NCBI RefSeq assembly: GCF_001522545.3 | Contig: NC_031769.1 | Span: 128,177,613-128,241,612 of the forward strand | DNA from: Parus major | Taxonomy: Eukaryota > Chordata > Aves > Passeriformes > Paridae | Reading direction: 5' to 3' | Length of the DNA stretch: 64,000 nt | Part shown: in pieces, positions 12,311-23,793 of the stretch | Numbering within the stretch: position 1 is the stretch's first letter | How the letters are laid out: the number at the start of each line of letters is the position of its first letter | The notes under the pieces: model-generated | Told to the model about the DNA's origin: nothing | What the model saw: the letters and a program-made list of their open reading frames with translations, nothing else | Databases searched by the model: none | Translations under genes and position numbers: made by a program

Positions 12311-14396
12311 CTTTGAAGGATTTTGTGTTGGTGATATATTTAGTCTTTTTGTGCTGTTGGAAATTTTCTTATATAAATCTCTGGGCACTGGTTTTGCTTA
12401 TCTTTTGTTAAATTACTTTCCTAAACAAATATTTCACATGACCTCAACGTGATTTTACACAATATTTTATATAGCTTCATCTTAAAGTCAGACTCATGAG
12501 TCTTTTGTATCTGTCTTCAGACATCTGTTGTCTGAAAGATTCTCAAGTTGTATAAAGACTCCTGGATATATGTGTAAGTCTCACTTCCTAGGCTGGAGTT
12601 GGCACCTGTTTTTTGGGCATCTTGGTACCCTTTCCCAGGGGGATGTCCAAGTCTGGGGTCCTTCCAAATGAGAAAACTTATCACAAACTAGATCAGAAGT
12701 TGAGATCCATGGAGCTGGCATGGAGGAGCTGCATGTGGTTACTAGGCTGATTCCAGGTATGGGATCTTCAGAACCCCGTGTGAGCTGTCAGTCTTTGTTG
12801 CAGTAGTGTTTTGTTCAGATGTTTGAATTCTCTGATCATCCAGAGAAGATTTTATTCAGCATGCTCTGCACTGGCCTTGTGATGTCTGTGTATGTCCCAT
12901 GAACACAAAGTGAGTCTGTTTGTTGGGCAGAGCAGAGTGGGGTTGGAGTGTCAAGGGGCAGTGCTTCTGTGCCTCTATCAAGTATATCTAACAGGGATTG
13001 CTGTCACTAATAAAAATACCCCTCAGAGATGGCAAAGAGCACACCTGCACTTTGCAGGTTAAAAGCATGTGTCATTCTATGGTACTTATAAACATTTTGG
13101 AGAACCTTGCTAAAATTTATGGTACGTGAAACACAGTGTTATGGCATCATTGAGCCGCCACTGTTTTAAAAATCTGGCATCCCCTTTACTCATAAGACTA
13201 AACTGTTTTAAATTTATTTACACCTCATCGTTTCCTTAGGGACCTGTTTTCCATAAACTAATGAGGCACTGGTGCAAGAGCTCTGCTGTTATTCCTGGCA
13301 AAGACCATTTTGACTCAGAGGTATAGTTCAGTAGATTTTTTTTTTTTCTTCAGTAGCCTACTGCAAATAATAGATAGGAGAAAATAGGTCATGTTTTTGA
13401 GTATCAGACACAAGTTGCAGGACTGTGAAAGGTTAAACAATGCAATTACAAATTTAAACCCATCTTATTGCACTTGTCCCCACAATTTTTCATGTCTTAC
13501 TCTTCTCATCTGTTTCAAAATTGTGCATATCATTTGTTGAAAACCAGGTCAATGCACTAGCAACCAAGGAGCATGGAAGCTTGCAAAAGGGAAATAACAA
13601 GGTTGACATTCCTTGTTGTGTCCAAAGGAGCGATATTTCGTTCCTTTTCTCTTGATTAACAGTGTGTCACAATGGATCTTTCACATAACATTTGGAGCAC
13701 TGAAAGATTGCTGTTGAGACATACAGGACTTTCTAAGTAAGCAGTAAGCTTAAGGTCAATTTTCAGACGTAAAAAGCCCAAAGCTTCAATGGATTTTCTA
13801 AGTGCTGATTTTCAGTGCTGAGTGAGAGTTCTGTAAAGGAGCACTGGGCACTGTATACACCCGAGTACAAAACTGCAACAAAAGTGAAAATCAAAACCTA
13901 GAAATCAAACCCTATTCTTACATAATGCTTCCAATATGCTCTTCAGTTATTCACACCTTTGCACTAAGGTCAATAAGAATGTAAAACTGATTTATTGATG
14001 AGGAAAAAGTGGTTATTATCAGCGTGATTACAATTTATTGCTAGAATATTAGCTTATTTGAGTGAAAAATGTCAAAATAAGTGTCTGTGATTAATCTCAA
14101 GGTAAAAACCTCTTCCCAATTACATATGGAAACATGCATCTAAAGCAAGGTGCCTGTGTAAAGGTCTGCAGTTTCTCTGGGGTCATGGGAGAGAGAGAGG
14201 TGAGGCTAATAAGGGGCTCTGAAGATGGGTTTCTGCTCCCAGTTTGCTTGTAAAGAGGATGGAGCACTCCTCTGATTGACTAGCTACAGGGCACCTGGGC
14301 TGCTCACCTGGAGTGGGGAGGTGAATACTCATGCTCCCTGCCAAGGTTATTAACCTCTCTGACATTTGTGAAAATCATGGTAGGCAGAAAGGATGT
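12311..14396. other. unique-looking non-coding DNA
   Basis: No gene, RNA gene or repeat is recognised. The stretch is AT-rich with many stops in all frames. The segment at 13980-14100 is TAAT- and ATTA-rich and could be regulatory, but nothing in the sequence proves it. Confidence 0.5.
14392..14396. repeat. target-site duplication, left copy (LTR)
   Basis: The five bases gatgt abut the LTR and match gaagt at 14977-14981 in four of five positions. A 5-base duplication fits the avian ERV group; the mismatch suggests an old insertion. Confidence 0.55.
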
Positions 14397-14520
14397 TGTT
14401 GTGGTTTAATTCCAGCCAGCAACTAAGCCCCAGAATCACTCACTCACTCCCACATCAGTGGGATGGGGGGAGAATCAGAAGGGCAAAAGGTAGAAAACTT
14501 GCCGGTTGACATAAGGACAG

Positions 14521-14526
14521 TTTATT
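14521..14526 (-). promoter_or_regulatory. LTR polyadenylation signal
   Basis: TTTATT on the plus strand is AATAAA in the transcriptional direction of the LTR. It lies downstream of the TATA box and upstream of the 3' terminus, the normal place for the signal that ends R. Confidence 0.65.
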
Positions 14527-14693
14527 ACAGCAAGAAGAAGCCACACATGAAACCAAAGCAAAGCAAATTATTTAATTACTTCCCATGGGTAGGCAATCAT
14601 CCATTCCCAGGATAGCAGGGTCTCCTCATGTGTAAGGACTACTTGGGAAGACAAATCACTCCAAATGTCCCCCCTTCCTCCTTCTTCCCACCA

Positions 14694-14702
14694 TTTTATA
14701 TA
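14694..14702 (-). promoter_or_regulatory. LTR TATA box
   Basis: Read on the minus strand this is TATATAAAA, in the middle of the LTR and preceded by the U3 side. It is the likely core promoter of the element; present activity is unknown. Confidence 0.65.
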
Positions 14703-15673
14703 CTGAGAATGATGCCACATGGTCTGGAACATCCCTTTGGTCACTTGGAATCACCTGTTCCAGCTGTGTCTCCTCCCAACCTCCCATGCACTCTCTGTCT
14801 CCTCAGCAGCATGGCAGTATGAAAAGCAGAAAAGGCCTTGGTGCTGTGCAAGCCCTGCTCAGCAATAACAAAAATATCCCAGAATTACCAACACTGTTCT
14901 CAGCACAAATCCAAAACATAGCCTCATGCTATCCTCTATGAAGAGAATTAACTTCACCCCAGCCAAAATGAGCACAGAAGTAATTTCTCCAAAGCCAAAA
15001 AAAAGTGTGCCAAAGCTGAAGCCAGAAGCTGTGTCCTGATTTGCTGGTCATGTACTTTAACTAAAAGACTACCTCTTCCTGCAGAGAAGATGAATTAATT
15101 ATTAAACACAGGAGACAAAATGTGCAGAAATAGTGATAAATGAGAGCTATAAAAGAGGATTTGCTTCTTTTGTTCCTCTACCCTCCCCCATTCATCTCAG
15201 TTTTAATCTAGTTTCTTTCAGCACTGAGTGGAATTCAGCCCTTTATCTGTGTGCCCTCAGGAATGTAGAGCAAACAAATAGGACAGAAGTGAAATCTTCA
15301 ATGGGAATAAAGGAATGTCCATGTAGATTTCTCAAGCTCAGGTGACCATGAGGAAGAAATCCACATGAGACCAAATTGTCAATGGATACAGAAATTTTTT
15401 CTCTGACCCTTTTTTTGTTCACCTTGTCACTAAACTGATTACTGTTACGTGAGGGTGTACTTTTAATAGCTACTAATTTAAAAATTTTAACTGAATTAAA
15501 TCCACCTTGAAGATGAGATGAACATTGCAGAAAATCCTAAAAATTCTGGAAAATTCACTTGAAAAATACCTAGTGATTCTTGAAGTTCAGAAATACTTAT
15601 CAGGATGTGTAGAAGTGGATTGTGGATCACATTCTGAATTGTATAGTTTCTATGGTATATCTCTGAAACAAAA

Positions 15674-15695
15674 ATCCTATGGTAAACCATAGGAT
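15674..15695. repeat. 22-bp palindrome
   Basis: The arm ATCCTATGGT is separated by AA from its exact reverse complement. The related string 'ctatggtat' also occurs about 20 bases upstream. No function is assigned. Confidence 0.8.
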
Positions 15696-16807
15696 GAAAT
15701 CTATTCACTCTGAGAACAGCCATTGCAAAATGCTTCTGAATTACACTAGAAAAAGTACTGTCATAAGTATAACTCTGTTGAATTGCAGCATATTATACAA
15801 AGAGTACTATTAAAAAAGAAGAGTTCAGTTTTCTGATATGTTTAATATCTTCTAATCCATCCTGGTAGCCCAAGTTTAAATTTTCCATGTGAACTTTTTA
15901 TTTCTTGCATCTTAGAAGGTGATGAGGTCCCATGCTTGCAGAGTATTTCAGACTTTCCATTTCTTTATTATGTGTGTATGATGTAAAGTGCTTTTATGTA
16001 CAAAGTAAATAATGGCTCTTAGATATAAGCAGACAGATTAGTAAATTTAAATATTATTATATATTTATAGCTGCAGCCAGATTATTTGATAGTGCCCATG
16101 TCTGCCTCCTCTCACAGAACGTGTGAATGTTTTCATTTCATTTTACGATGCTGTATCACATGTATGTGGGTAAGCTCTTGAAAATATTCTCACAGATGTA
16201 TAGGGATGATGAAGCCCATGTTCAGCCCTTAGAGTGGGTGACAGACCCTTGACTTGAACATACTCCTGGCAAAATTTATTGCTGATTAGGGGCAGAAATT
16301 AGTTTTTACACTAAACATGCTCATGTCAGGTAATGCATTTGGCCAAGGGTGCCTACAATCAAAGGCATCTCTCCTGGCAGCCAGGCACCAAGACACCCAG
16401 CATGGTGCTTTAGAGATGCTGTGAGCTCCTGCAGCCTCGCAGAGGTCAGGCAAATGCTACAGGTGAGAACATGGGTGGGTAGAAGAAATGGTAGAAGTCA
16501 CAGCATGCCCCATTCCCACCAATCCTGCCTCATCTCTGGGTGCACACTGCCTCTGGTAAGTACAGCACATGGGTTTCCCTCATCTCTCTGGTTCAGGCTT
16601 GGTCTGCAGAGGGGAAAAGGAGAGAGAGCCTCTGCCTCGGCTCCTTGTAGTAAGTGAAGCCAGAGAAAATACAAGATTTGGTCTGTTTTGGATACCACCT
16701 CTATCCTAGGCTGCCTGCTCTTGAAGCTTTGCTTGGGCTGGGTGGAGATGCCAGGAAAACATCATGGTGAGCTGCATCTTCTGAAAGCATGCACTTGTGC
16801 ATTCATG

Positions 16808-16824
16808 TACACACACACACACAC
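16808..16824. repeat. short (AC)n microsatellite
   Basis: About eight uninterrupted AC dinucleotides, possibly polymorphic; no other role is visible. Confidence 0.8.
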
Positions 16825-18658
16825 CCCATGGGTACCCTTCTTGCAGCCAGGTGTTTCACTGCAGACACCTCAGTGAGATGAGGATGGGACAGGAAGGGAG
16901 AGCAGGGCCATCACTTTAGTCAGCAGCCTCCAGGACAGAAACAATAAATGCCCACTAAATTAGGTGAATGTACCGGCAATGTCTATGAGACAATTACAGG
17001 GTTATTCAGGAAAACATGTTTCCCAGACTTACACGGATCTTATCCCAGCTTGTCACTCACTGTGGCCTTACACACCCCATGGTATGCTTATTTTTGTTTT
17101 ATTAATCATCATCCATTCTGACTCATAGCAGCATGGCCAGAAAACAAGGGTCTGGTTTCCTTGCACCCCCTTCCTGCAGCCTCAGCCGCATCCTGCTCCA
17201 TGTCGAGTGGGGTGACCAGAGCAGTGGGGCTGCCACGAGTGGGGGATTAATGGTGTCTGCATGCACTCCAGCACTAAAAGCCACCTTGGTGGGACACTGA
17301 GGCTGTGCTGCACTGAGGGACAGAGAGGACCTTTGGGAGATTTATTCCCCTATTTAGACCCTCATAATTTTTTTCGCTTACCTTTGCAGAAAAGGAATTC
17401 AATAAATCACTAAGAAATGCCTCGTACGCTCACAAGGAAAAACCATTACCTGCACATTTTCTGCATGCATACAGCATTGTATCTACATTGCAAATGTCAC
17501 AAACATGTCTTAGAATCTGTCTTGCTTCATTTTTTCCAGATGGCAGAAAAACAGCTTTCTACAGCAGTTCCTTAAAACATATTTTTACTTAAGTAATGGT
17601 GTTTTGCTGAACAATGGTACTCATAAACAAATAATAATGTTGAGACCCATTTTGCACTGTTTTAACTGACTACCCAAGACACAGAGAAGTGATGAATTTT
17701 GCTTTACAGGGTCTGGTTTTTCCTTTGCTTCACGATGTAACTATGCTCACAAAAATGATGTAGAACAGGTTGTCAGATGTGGCAGCATTTTTTTTCCACC
17801 CTGAGTAAAGACTTTGAATTTAATTTGGTTATATTTTTAAATAAAGTTGCACTGAGCTGGAGAAACAGAATTTTGAGCATCAAAAGTCCTGAGACATTTT
17901 ATTTTGATAATTTCAAGACTTTATAAAATGCTCATGAAAAGAAGGTCTTGGAATACATGTTTTCCTGTGTAATGCCTTACTTCCGGCAAATCAGAATTTT
18001 CTGAGAAAAAAATACTGTCATTACATGTCTCAATTAATTTCACTTAATATGAGGAAGTTAATTTAAACCTTTAAACCTTTTAAAATTTAAACTCTTGAAA
18101 ATATTGTGTATGTCTTCACAAAAGTTCTGAGATATAATCAGGAGATTTATGAGGAACCACAGTCAGATGCAAGTAAAGAGAATCACAGGCCTGCCTTTAG
18201 CAGTTAGGGGATGTCCATCTTTGTATCTTTGGAGGAAATAAATCCTCAGATCTTTTACCTCAACCTTTCATCCTTCCATCTTCCAGCTTCCTGAATTCAT
18301 GGCTGTAGATATCTTTACTGTAGGAGTGTCAAGCTTCCAAAATGATCCCTTGTGAGAAACAAACAAAATAATGTTTAAAAAAAATTTCTTCTGAGCCTAT
18401 CCTCTTGTATTGGGACAAATAACTTTTTTTCTTTTTTTTTGTGCTACATTTCCTTGTCTCTGAAATGGAGTATGTGATCCTGGTGCTTGAAGGAAATGGT
18501 TTAGTCTCTCCTATTGCAAGTTCAACTTTTCTTGCACAAAAGTAGGCCAGACCATCAGTGGGTGCTGTGTGGAGCAGGTCAAAAAAGGTTGGGTTCTGCA
18601 TGGAAAAAACAATTTGCTGAAATCCAGATTTCTGACTGGCTGCTCAAACTTTTTTCAG

Positions 18659-18777
18659 CCAGAATGAAATTTCTGGTTAAAAGCAGCAAGATCAAGCATC
18701 TACCTGCTGTGGAGAATTTTATTACAGAGATAAAAATAGTGCAGAAAATTTGGAGGAAATTAAGCATTGTGCAGCAA
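18659..18777 (+). other. candidate exon with splice-like borders
   Basis: A pyrimidine-rich acceptor ending 'acttttttcag' precedes the segment, and a donor 'aa|gtaagg' follows it. The 119 bp between is open in one frame and would encode about 39 residues beginning RMKFLVKSS and ending KLSIVQQ, rich in Lys, Ile and Leu. I do not recognise the peptide. AT-rich random DNA often gives such composition, and splice-like pairs arise by chance, so this is a weak candidate only. It may equally belong to a non-coding RNA. Confidence 0.15.
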
Positions 18778-20432
18778 GTAAGGCACCTTTAGGAAGCCTC
18801 CTTCTCAGGAATCTTTGCTGAAAGATAAATTTATTTAAAAATATAAACTCTACTTTGTTGTTGCAAGGCATAACCTCTGTCAGAGAAGACTAGAAGTGCT
18901 GTGTATATGCTCAGTCTGGCCTCAGTAATGGCTTGTTGTGCCAAAGGAACATAAGTTGTTCCTTCATGCACAGTTGAAAGTGGCTCAGAGATGGGGGTAC
19001 AGTGTAGCATTGCCATGAAGAAAGTGAAAGGCACATTTGGTACTAATTTACCCTGTTTTCAATCCCAAAACCCCAGCATTTGCCTTGACAACCATACACT
19101 GCATGTTCACAGAGCACTACAGCTATCTGGAGCATGTTAAGAAAACAAACACATACCAAGGTGTGTGTCTCATGTGGACTAATACTGATTTTACAATGTT
19201 TTGAAGGAAAAATCCGCAGGACACTGTGATTGCTTCCTCCCCTTTCTGACTTTGTTGGTCATCTGGGAGGTTGTCCCTGTGCTGTGTGTTTTGGGGACCT
19301 GTTCACATCCTTCCCACAGCTGGGTGGGAGATGTTGGACAACAGCAGTACACCAAGTGGTGAGTTTTGAATCAGCCTGGAAAGATAATGCTGAGGCATCC
19401 ATGCTCCTGCTGCCTGTTTATGAAGCACTTCCTCCTCTCCAAGTTTCCCCTGGCAACACCTATTCTCGCAGTCATTTTTTGTAGACAGTGCAAAGTCTGA
19501 TTTGGGGCTTTAATACAGGATGAATTTACTCTATTCAGTACACCCTCAAGAGGATGCTCCAGGTTTTTACTGTTCACAGCACACACTCAGGATTGACTTT
19601 CTGGAAAGAGTTCTCCAGTTGCTGATGACTTGGTTAAAAATACTGACACGCTCCGGAGATGAGTGACTCTGTTTTTGAAGTAATTATCTTTTTGTTTACC
19701 TAGATTTAGGTCAACTGAGGTCTCATTTGGATGTTTTCAAGATGATCATCTGAAAAGAAATTAACAAAATGCATTGCTGAAGTTGAATTTTCTTAATTGG
19801 TTTATTAAAGATTGCAAAGCACAGCTTTCCTTCACTCCAAAGAATGTCATAGCAATTTACCAAGTCTTTTTGTTAGGACACGAGAATTTCCAAGTCATTA
19901 AAAAACATTACTGTTTGTGTGGCATGATTAATTTCCAGAGGAGTAATGGAAATTTTGCTAAGGCAGAGTGGCTGCTGAGGATCCAGACAGTGGGTGATCC
20001 AGCAGCAAATTGTGAAAGGGAAGCCTGTATCCTGAGCACATGAGTTGAAATATTGGTGCATGCTTTGATTACACCAAAGGTCTCTTGGTTCTCAGTTGTT
20101 GTTTGTTGGAAGCTCTAGAATTCTTTTTCCCAGTCCTGCATCTGCGTTGCACACACAAACTTGCAGTACGGCACAGCAGAGGCAATCCAGTGGATTACGG
20201 GTGGGAAAAGTGTCAGTGATATTAATGGCAGAATTATACTAGTGCAGGTTTTTAGATACTTTATAAATTCACTTCTGCAATTTCATTGGGTGCAATTCTG
20301 ACCTAAAGGTAAGGTCTTAAGACCAGACAAAACTTCTGTGATCAGGTAAATGCAGAAGACATGGGATACTTGTCTTTCAGCCCACAATCAGGTTTTCTCA
20401 TGCACTGCTTCATTTGCAGCCCCAAGCAATTC

Positions 20433-20458
20433 CCATTAGCTTTAGCAAAGCTAAATGG
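20433..20458. repeat. short bulged hairpin
   Basis: CCATTAGCTTT pairs across a 3-base loop with AAAGCTAAATGG, leaving one unpaired A. Eight base pairs next to the loop are perfect. No function is visible. Confidence 0.7.
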
Positions 20459-21834
20459 TTGAGTGCCACAGAGCTAGGCCACATTAATCTCACCTTTTCC
20501 CATGTGGGCTTTAAAAAATGGAAATGAAAATGGTTGAGAGAAAATACAGGTCTTCTGGGAGAAGAACAGGTTCTGCGTGCGGGTCCCAGAGGGAATATAT
20601 AACACCAGGATTAGAGTCACTGAGGAGTGGCTTAATGAAGCTGGCTGGCTTAAAGCTGGTCATGGTTGTACACATGGGAATAACATCTGCATACCAATAG
20701 AGCAAGGTAGTCCATTGTCTTTAGCTAAGAACTAGTCAAATGAAATAAAAATGGTGTCTTCATACATTGAAATGTTACTGTATTTTTTTATTTGGACTTA
20801 AGCACAGATTTACTGACCTTATATGTAGAGGTAGGGAATAAAGCCTGATAATTTAAATCCATTAGAGGGTGAATGGGATGGATGTTATTTGCTGATCTCC
20901 TGAGCCAGCAGAAACTGTCCTGTAAGAAAAGGATGTCTCTGCAAAGCAGTTGGCTGTCAGCTTCTTGGCAAAGGGGCTTCAGGTGGTCTTGTTCAGGTAC
21001 ATCGCTGCACATATCCTTGCATTTAGAAGGAGCCATTCCTGGACCTGCAGCCCCAGGTAATGCAGCAGTTCTTGCATTCTCAGCCACATGAGGAAATCAT
21101 CTTCTCAAACTGAATTGGCTCCATTTTAAAGCAGTTTGCATTCTTTAGAAGTGCATGCCAGAACTTCACTACCATGACATCTAAAGCCTTTTAATTAATC
21201 CATGTATTTGAGAGTAATTTTCTATAGTTTTATAGGGTAATTTCTTAGTTTTACCTTTTCATTATCTTATCTATTTCACAGCATTTACTATCTCTAAAGA
21301 CAAAGTGATATTGACATATCTTTTATCTGCCTTCATCCCCATTTTTCTCCCTATCAGTTCCTTGCACCCATGCCTTGCTTGGGTATGTGCTGGCCTTGGG
21401 TGTGCTTGGGTCTGTGCCTGGTTGCTCCCTGTATCCAAGGAAATGGCACTGTCCTGCGAAAGTGCTGAGTGCTTACCTATGCTGTTGCATGCTTTCATGC
21501 ACACTTTTGGCCATTCTGCCAGACAGCTTCTGGACAGATGGTGTCATGAGCCAGGGAGTGCAGTTCCAGTTGGTACCAGAAGTGTAGGTATCTAATCTCA
21601 GGTGTGCCTAAGTTGCTGGTATAGCTATATTCTCATAATGACTTCCTGCACTCCTCACACCAATATTTCTCAGGCCATTGGTAGAGATGGGTTCTGCACC
21701 TCTGTCGTGGGAGTTACTGTCATAATGCTGGAAATTTTGTGGATAGAAAGGGAGAGAGAAGGAAGGAAATAAGAATTTGAAAGGGGAATAAATTAGTGTA
21801 GGTTGTTACAAATTATCATTTATTTTCAATTTTT

Positions 21835-21930
21835 GTATTTAAATATTTTAAAATAATATTTATATTTATATAATAATATAAAATATTTTAAAATAATTTT
21901 ATTTAAATATTTATTATAAAAAAGAAAAAA
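21835..21930. repeat. AT-only low-complexity tract with 40-bp direct repeat
   Basis: The tract is almost pure A/T. The 17-base string aaatattttaaaataat occurs at 21841 and again exactly 40 bases later at 21881, and related pieces follow. It looks like a small local duplication in AT-rich DNA. Confidence 0.8.
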
Positions 21931-22361
21931 AGGGGTTGCATTCAACGAATGTATAATTTTATTTGAAACCTCCATCTATTTACATTTCTTTTTTTTCCTA
22001 CTTTAATCCTGAAACTTGCTGATACTTGGGCTGGTGTATATGCTGATACCCTCAAACAAAAGTACAGTCTGCAGCTTATCTATCTGGCAAACCTATCAAG
22101 TGCCTACTGACAGAAGAAAGTTTGGTTCTGAGCTACACTGAATCATTCTGCTCTCTCAGGGAGTTAATTGGTGCAATCAGGGAATACTACAACACAGAAA
22201 AATGCTGTTTAGATGGAAAGGAGAAACATTGGACTTTCTGTATCAGTTTTGGTAACACAATCTCAGTTAAGATTTATTATGGGAGACACCTTCACATTTT
22301 CTGAAAGAAAATCAGAGCTGTTGTTCCTGAAATCACAATTTTTCTTTCTTGTATAGCTGAA

Positions 22362-22391
22362 AACTAACTAACTAACTAACTAACTAACTAG
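22362..22391. repeat. (AACT)n microsatellite
   Basis: About seven and a half uninterrupted tetranucleotide units. Such perfect arrays are commonly length-polymorphic in birds. Confidence 0.92.
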
Positions 22392-23249
22392 CGATGATTC
22401 ATGAAAAGTACCAGATTGATAATGATGGGGATGAAATCTGCTGTTCCATGGGCAGATGAAAAATTACTTCACTGCTAATATGTCTGAGATTTACTACAGA
22501 AAGGCCACCTACAGAAGTAAAATGATAGTTTAATTCCTCAGTTCCATTGATCTAATTTATTTCTAGTGTTTTGCTCTCCACCCACACCTGTTAACTTGGA
22601 AAACAGTGACATTAGCATTTCTTGACCTTCTCATTAATACTGTAGTCAGATATGTACCTTTTGGAAAACAATCAGGCAATTCCACTTTTTTCTAACCAGA
22701 AAATTACAGCAAACTGCCTTCTCACCCATGGCCAAAGGATGCTCAGTTTTAATTCCTCAATAGCTCCCCAAGCCCCCTAAGGCAACATCAGTTCTTACAA
22801 GCTAACACTTCAGTTTATTGAAAAAGATATAGCAGCAGCTGTGATCAGAGGCTCCTGCTGCCAGAAGATAGAGCAGTAGGTGGAAGTTCCTGCATCTCCA
22901 CAAAAAATACTTTCAAGCACTGAATTCCCACATAATAAGATAAGGAGAAGATGGTTTTGAAGACGTGCCTGGTTTTGGAAACTGTTCAATAATTATTATT
23001 TAAATACTACAATATTTCACATTCTAAGGCCATTTGCTAATTTTTGAGAAGCCCCAAATTAAAAAAGGAAAAAAACCTTATGCAACTACTAGAATTGATT
23101 TCTTTGTTGTATCCAAACAGTGGCAAATTTACCCTTCAGAGAATCAAATCAAAGTTTGACATGATCTTAAATGCCTGTTATTTCAATGTACAGGCTGCTC
23201 ACTTGCAAAAAGCCAACAAGGCTTAATTTTTCTCCAAAATTGCATCTTT

Positions 23250-23793
23250 CACAGAATCACAGAATTCTTAGGGTTGGAAGTGACCTCTGGAGATTATCCA
23301 GTCCAATTCCTCCCATTCAGGCAGGTCATTTAGATCAGTTTACACAGGATCATATTCATGTGGGTTTTGAATGTCTCCCAAAAGGGAGACTCCACAACCT
23401 CCTAGGTTGCCCTCCTAGGGAAGCCTATTCTAGTGCTTTGCCATCCTCAGCATAAAGTTCTTCCTCATGCTGAGGTTCTACTTCTTGTGTTTTAGTTTAT
23501 GGCCACTGCACATGTCACTGGGTACCACCAAAAAGAATGGTGAAAAGGCACCATCCTCTTGGCACCTGCCTTTGGGGTCAGAGGTGTTTATAGGTGCTGA
23601 TAAGATCCCCTCTCAGTCTTCTTTTCTCAGGCCCGGCTCCCCCAGTCTCTTCTTGTAACTGATGCTCCAGACCCCTCATCATCTTTGTGCCCCTCTGCTG
23701 ACCCTCTCCAGTAGCTCCTTGTCTTTCTTGTACCGAGGAGCCCAGAACTGGACACAGCACTCCAGATGTGGCCTCACTAGGGCCGAGCAGAAT
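23250..23793 (-). mobile_element. CR1 LINE fragment (3' UTR and ORF2 C-terminus)
   Basis: The left end carries 'cacagaatcacagaatt', then 'gggttggaagtgacctctgg' and 'agtccaattcctcccattca', the CR1 3' end on the complementary strand. The middle has 'gggagactccacaacctcct' and 'aagttcttcctcatgctgag', and the right part 'gagcccagaactggacacag' and 'tccagatgtggcctcactag', which is the region encoding the ORF2 C-terminus. On the minus strand this yields peptide pieces such as [12 protein letters not shown] and KMMRGLEHQ, typical of the CR1 reverse transcriptase tail. The copy is 5'-truncated near 23793 and broken by stops, so it is dead. It shares its orientation with every other retroelement in the window. 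Confidence 0.93.

Larger units (their letters stand above)
14397..14976 (-). mobile_element. solo LTR of an avian endogenous retrovirus
   Basis: The element starts TGTTGTGG and ends AGCACA on the plus strand, giving the TG...CA termini of an LTR. Its sequence follows the widespread avian LTR whose plus-strand copy reads 'tggtttaa..ccagcc..gcaactaagcccca' at one end and 'agcacaaatccaaaacatag' near the other. Read on the minus strand there is a TATATAAAA box (plus-strand 14694-14702) and, about 170 bases downstream, an AATAAA signal (plus-strand 14521-14526). That is the order expected of U3-R-U5 transcribed right to left. No gag, pol or env remnant adjoins either end, so it is a solo LTR left by LTR-LTR recombination. 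The flanks are gatgt (14392-14396) and gaagt (14977-14981), a 5-base duplication with one mismatch. Assignment to the ERV-L-like group is from memory and moderately sure. Confidence 0.88.
14977..23249. other. unique-looking non-coding DNA
   Basis: No gene or known transposon is recognised. A possible exon at 18659-18777, the 22-bp palindrome at 15674, a bulged hairpin at 20433, an AT-rich tract at 21835 and an (AACT)n microsatellite are listed separately. A short (AC)n run of about 8 units is at 16808-16824. Open frames reach about 102 codons and overlap on both strands. Confidence 0.5.
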
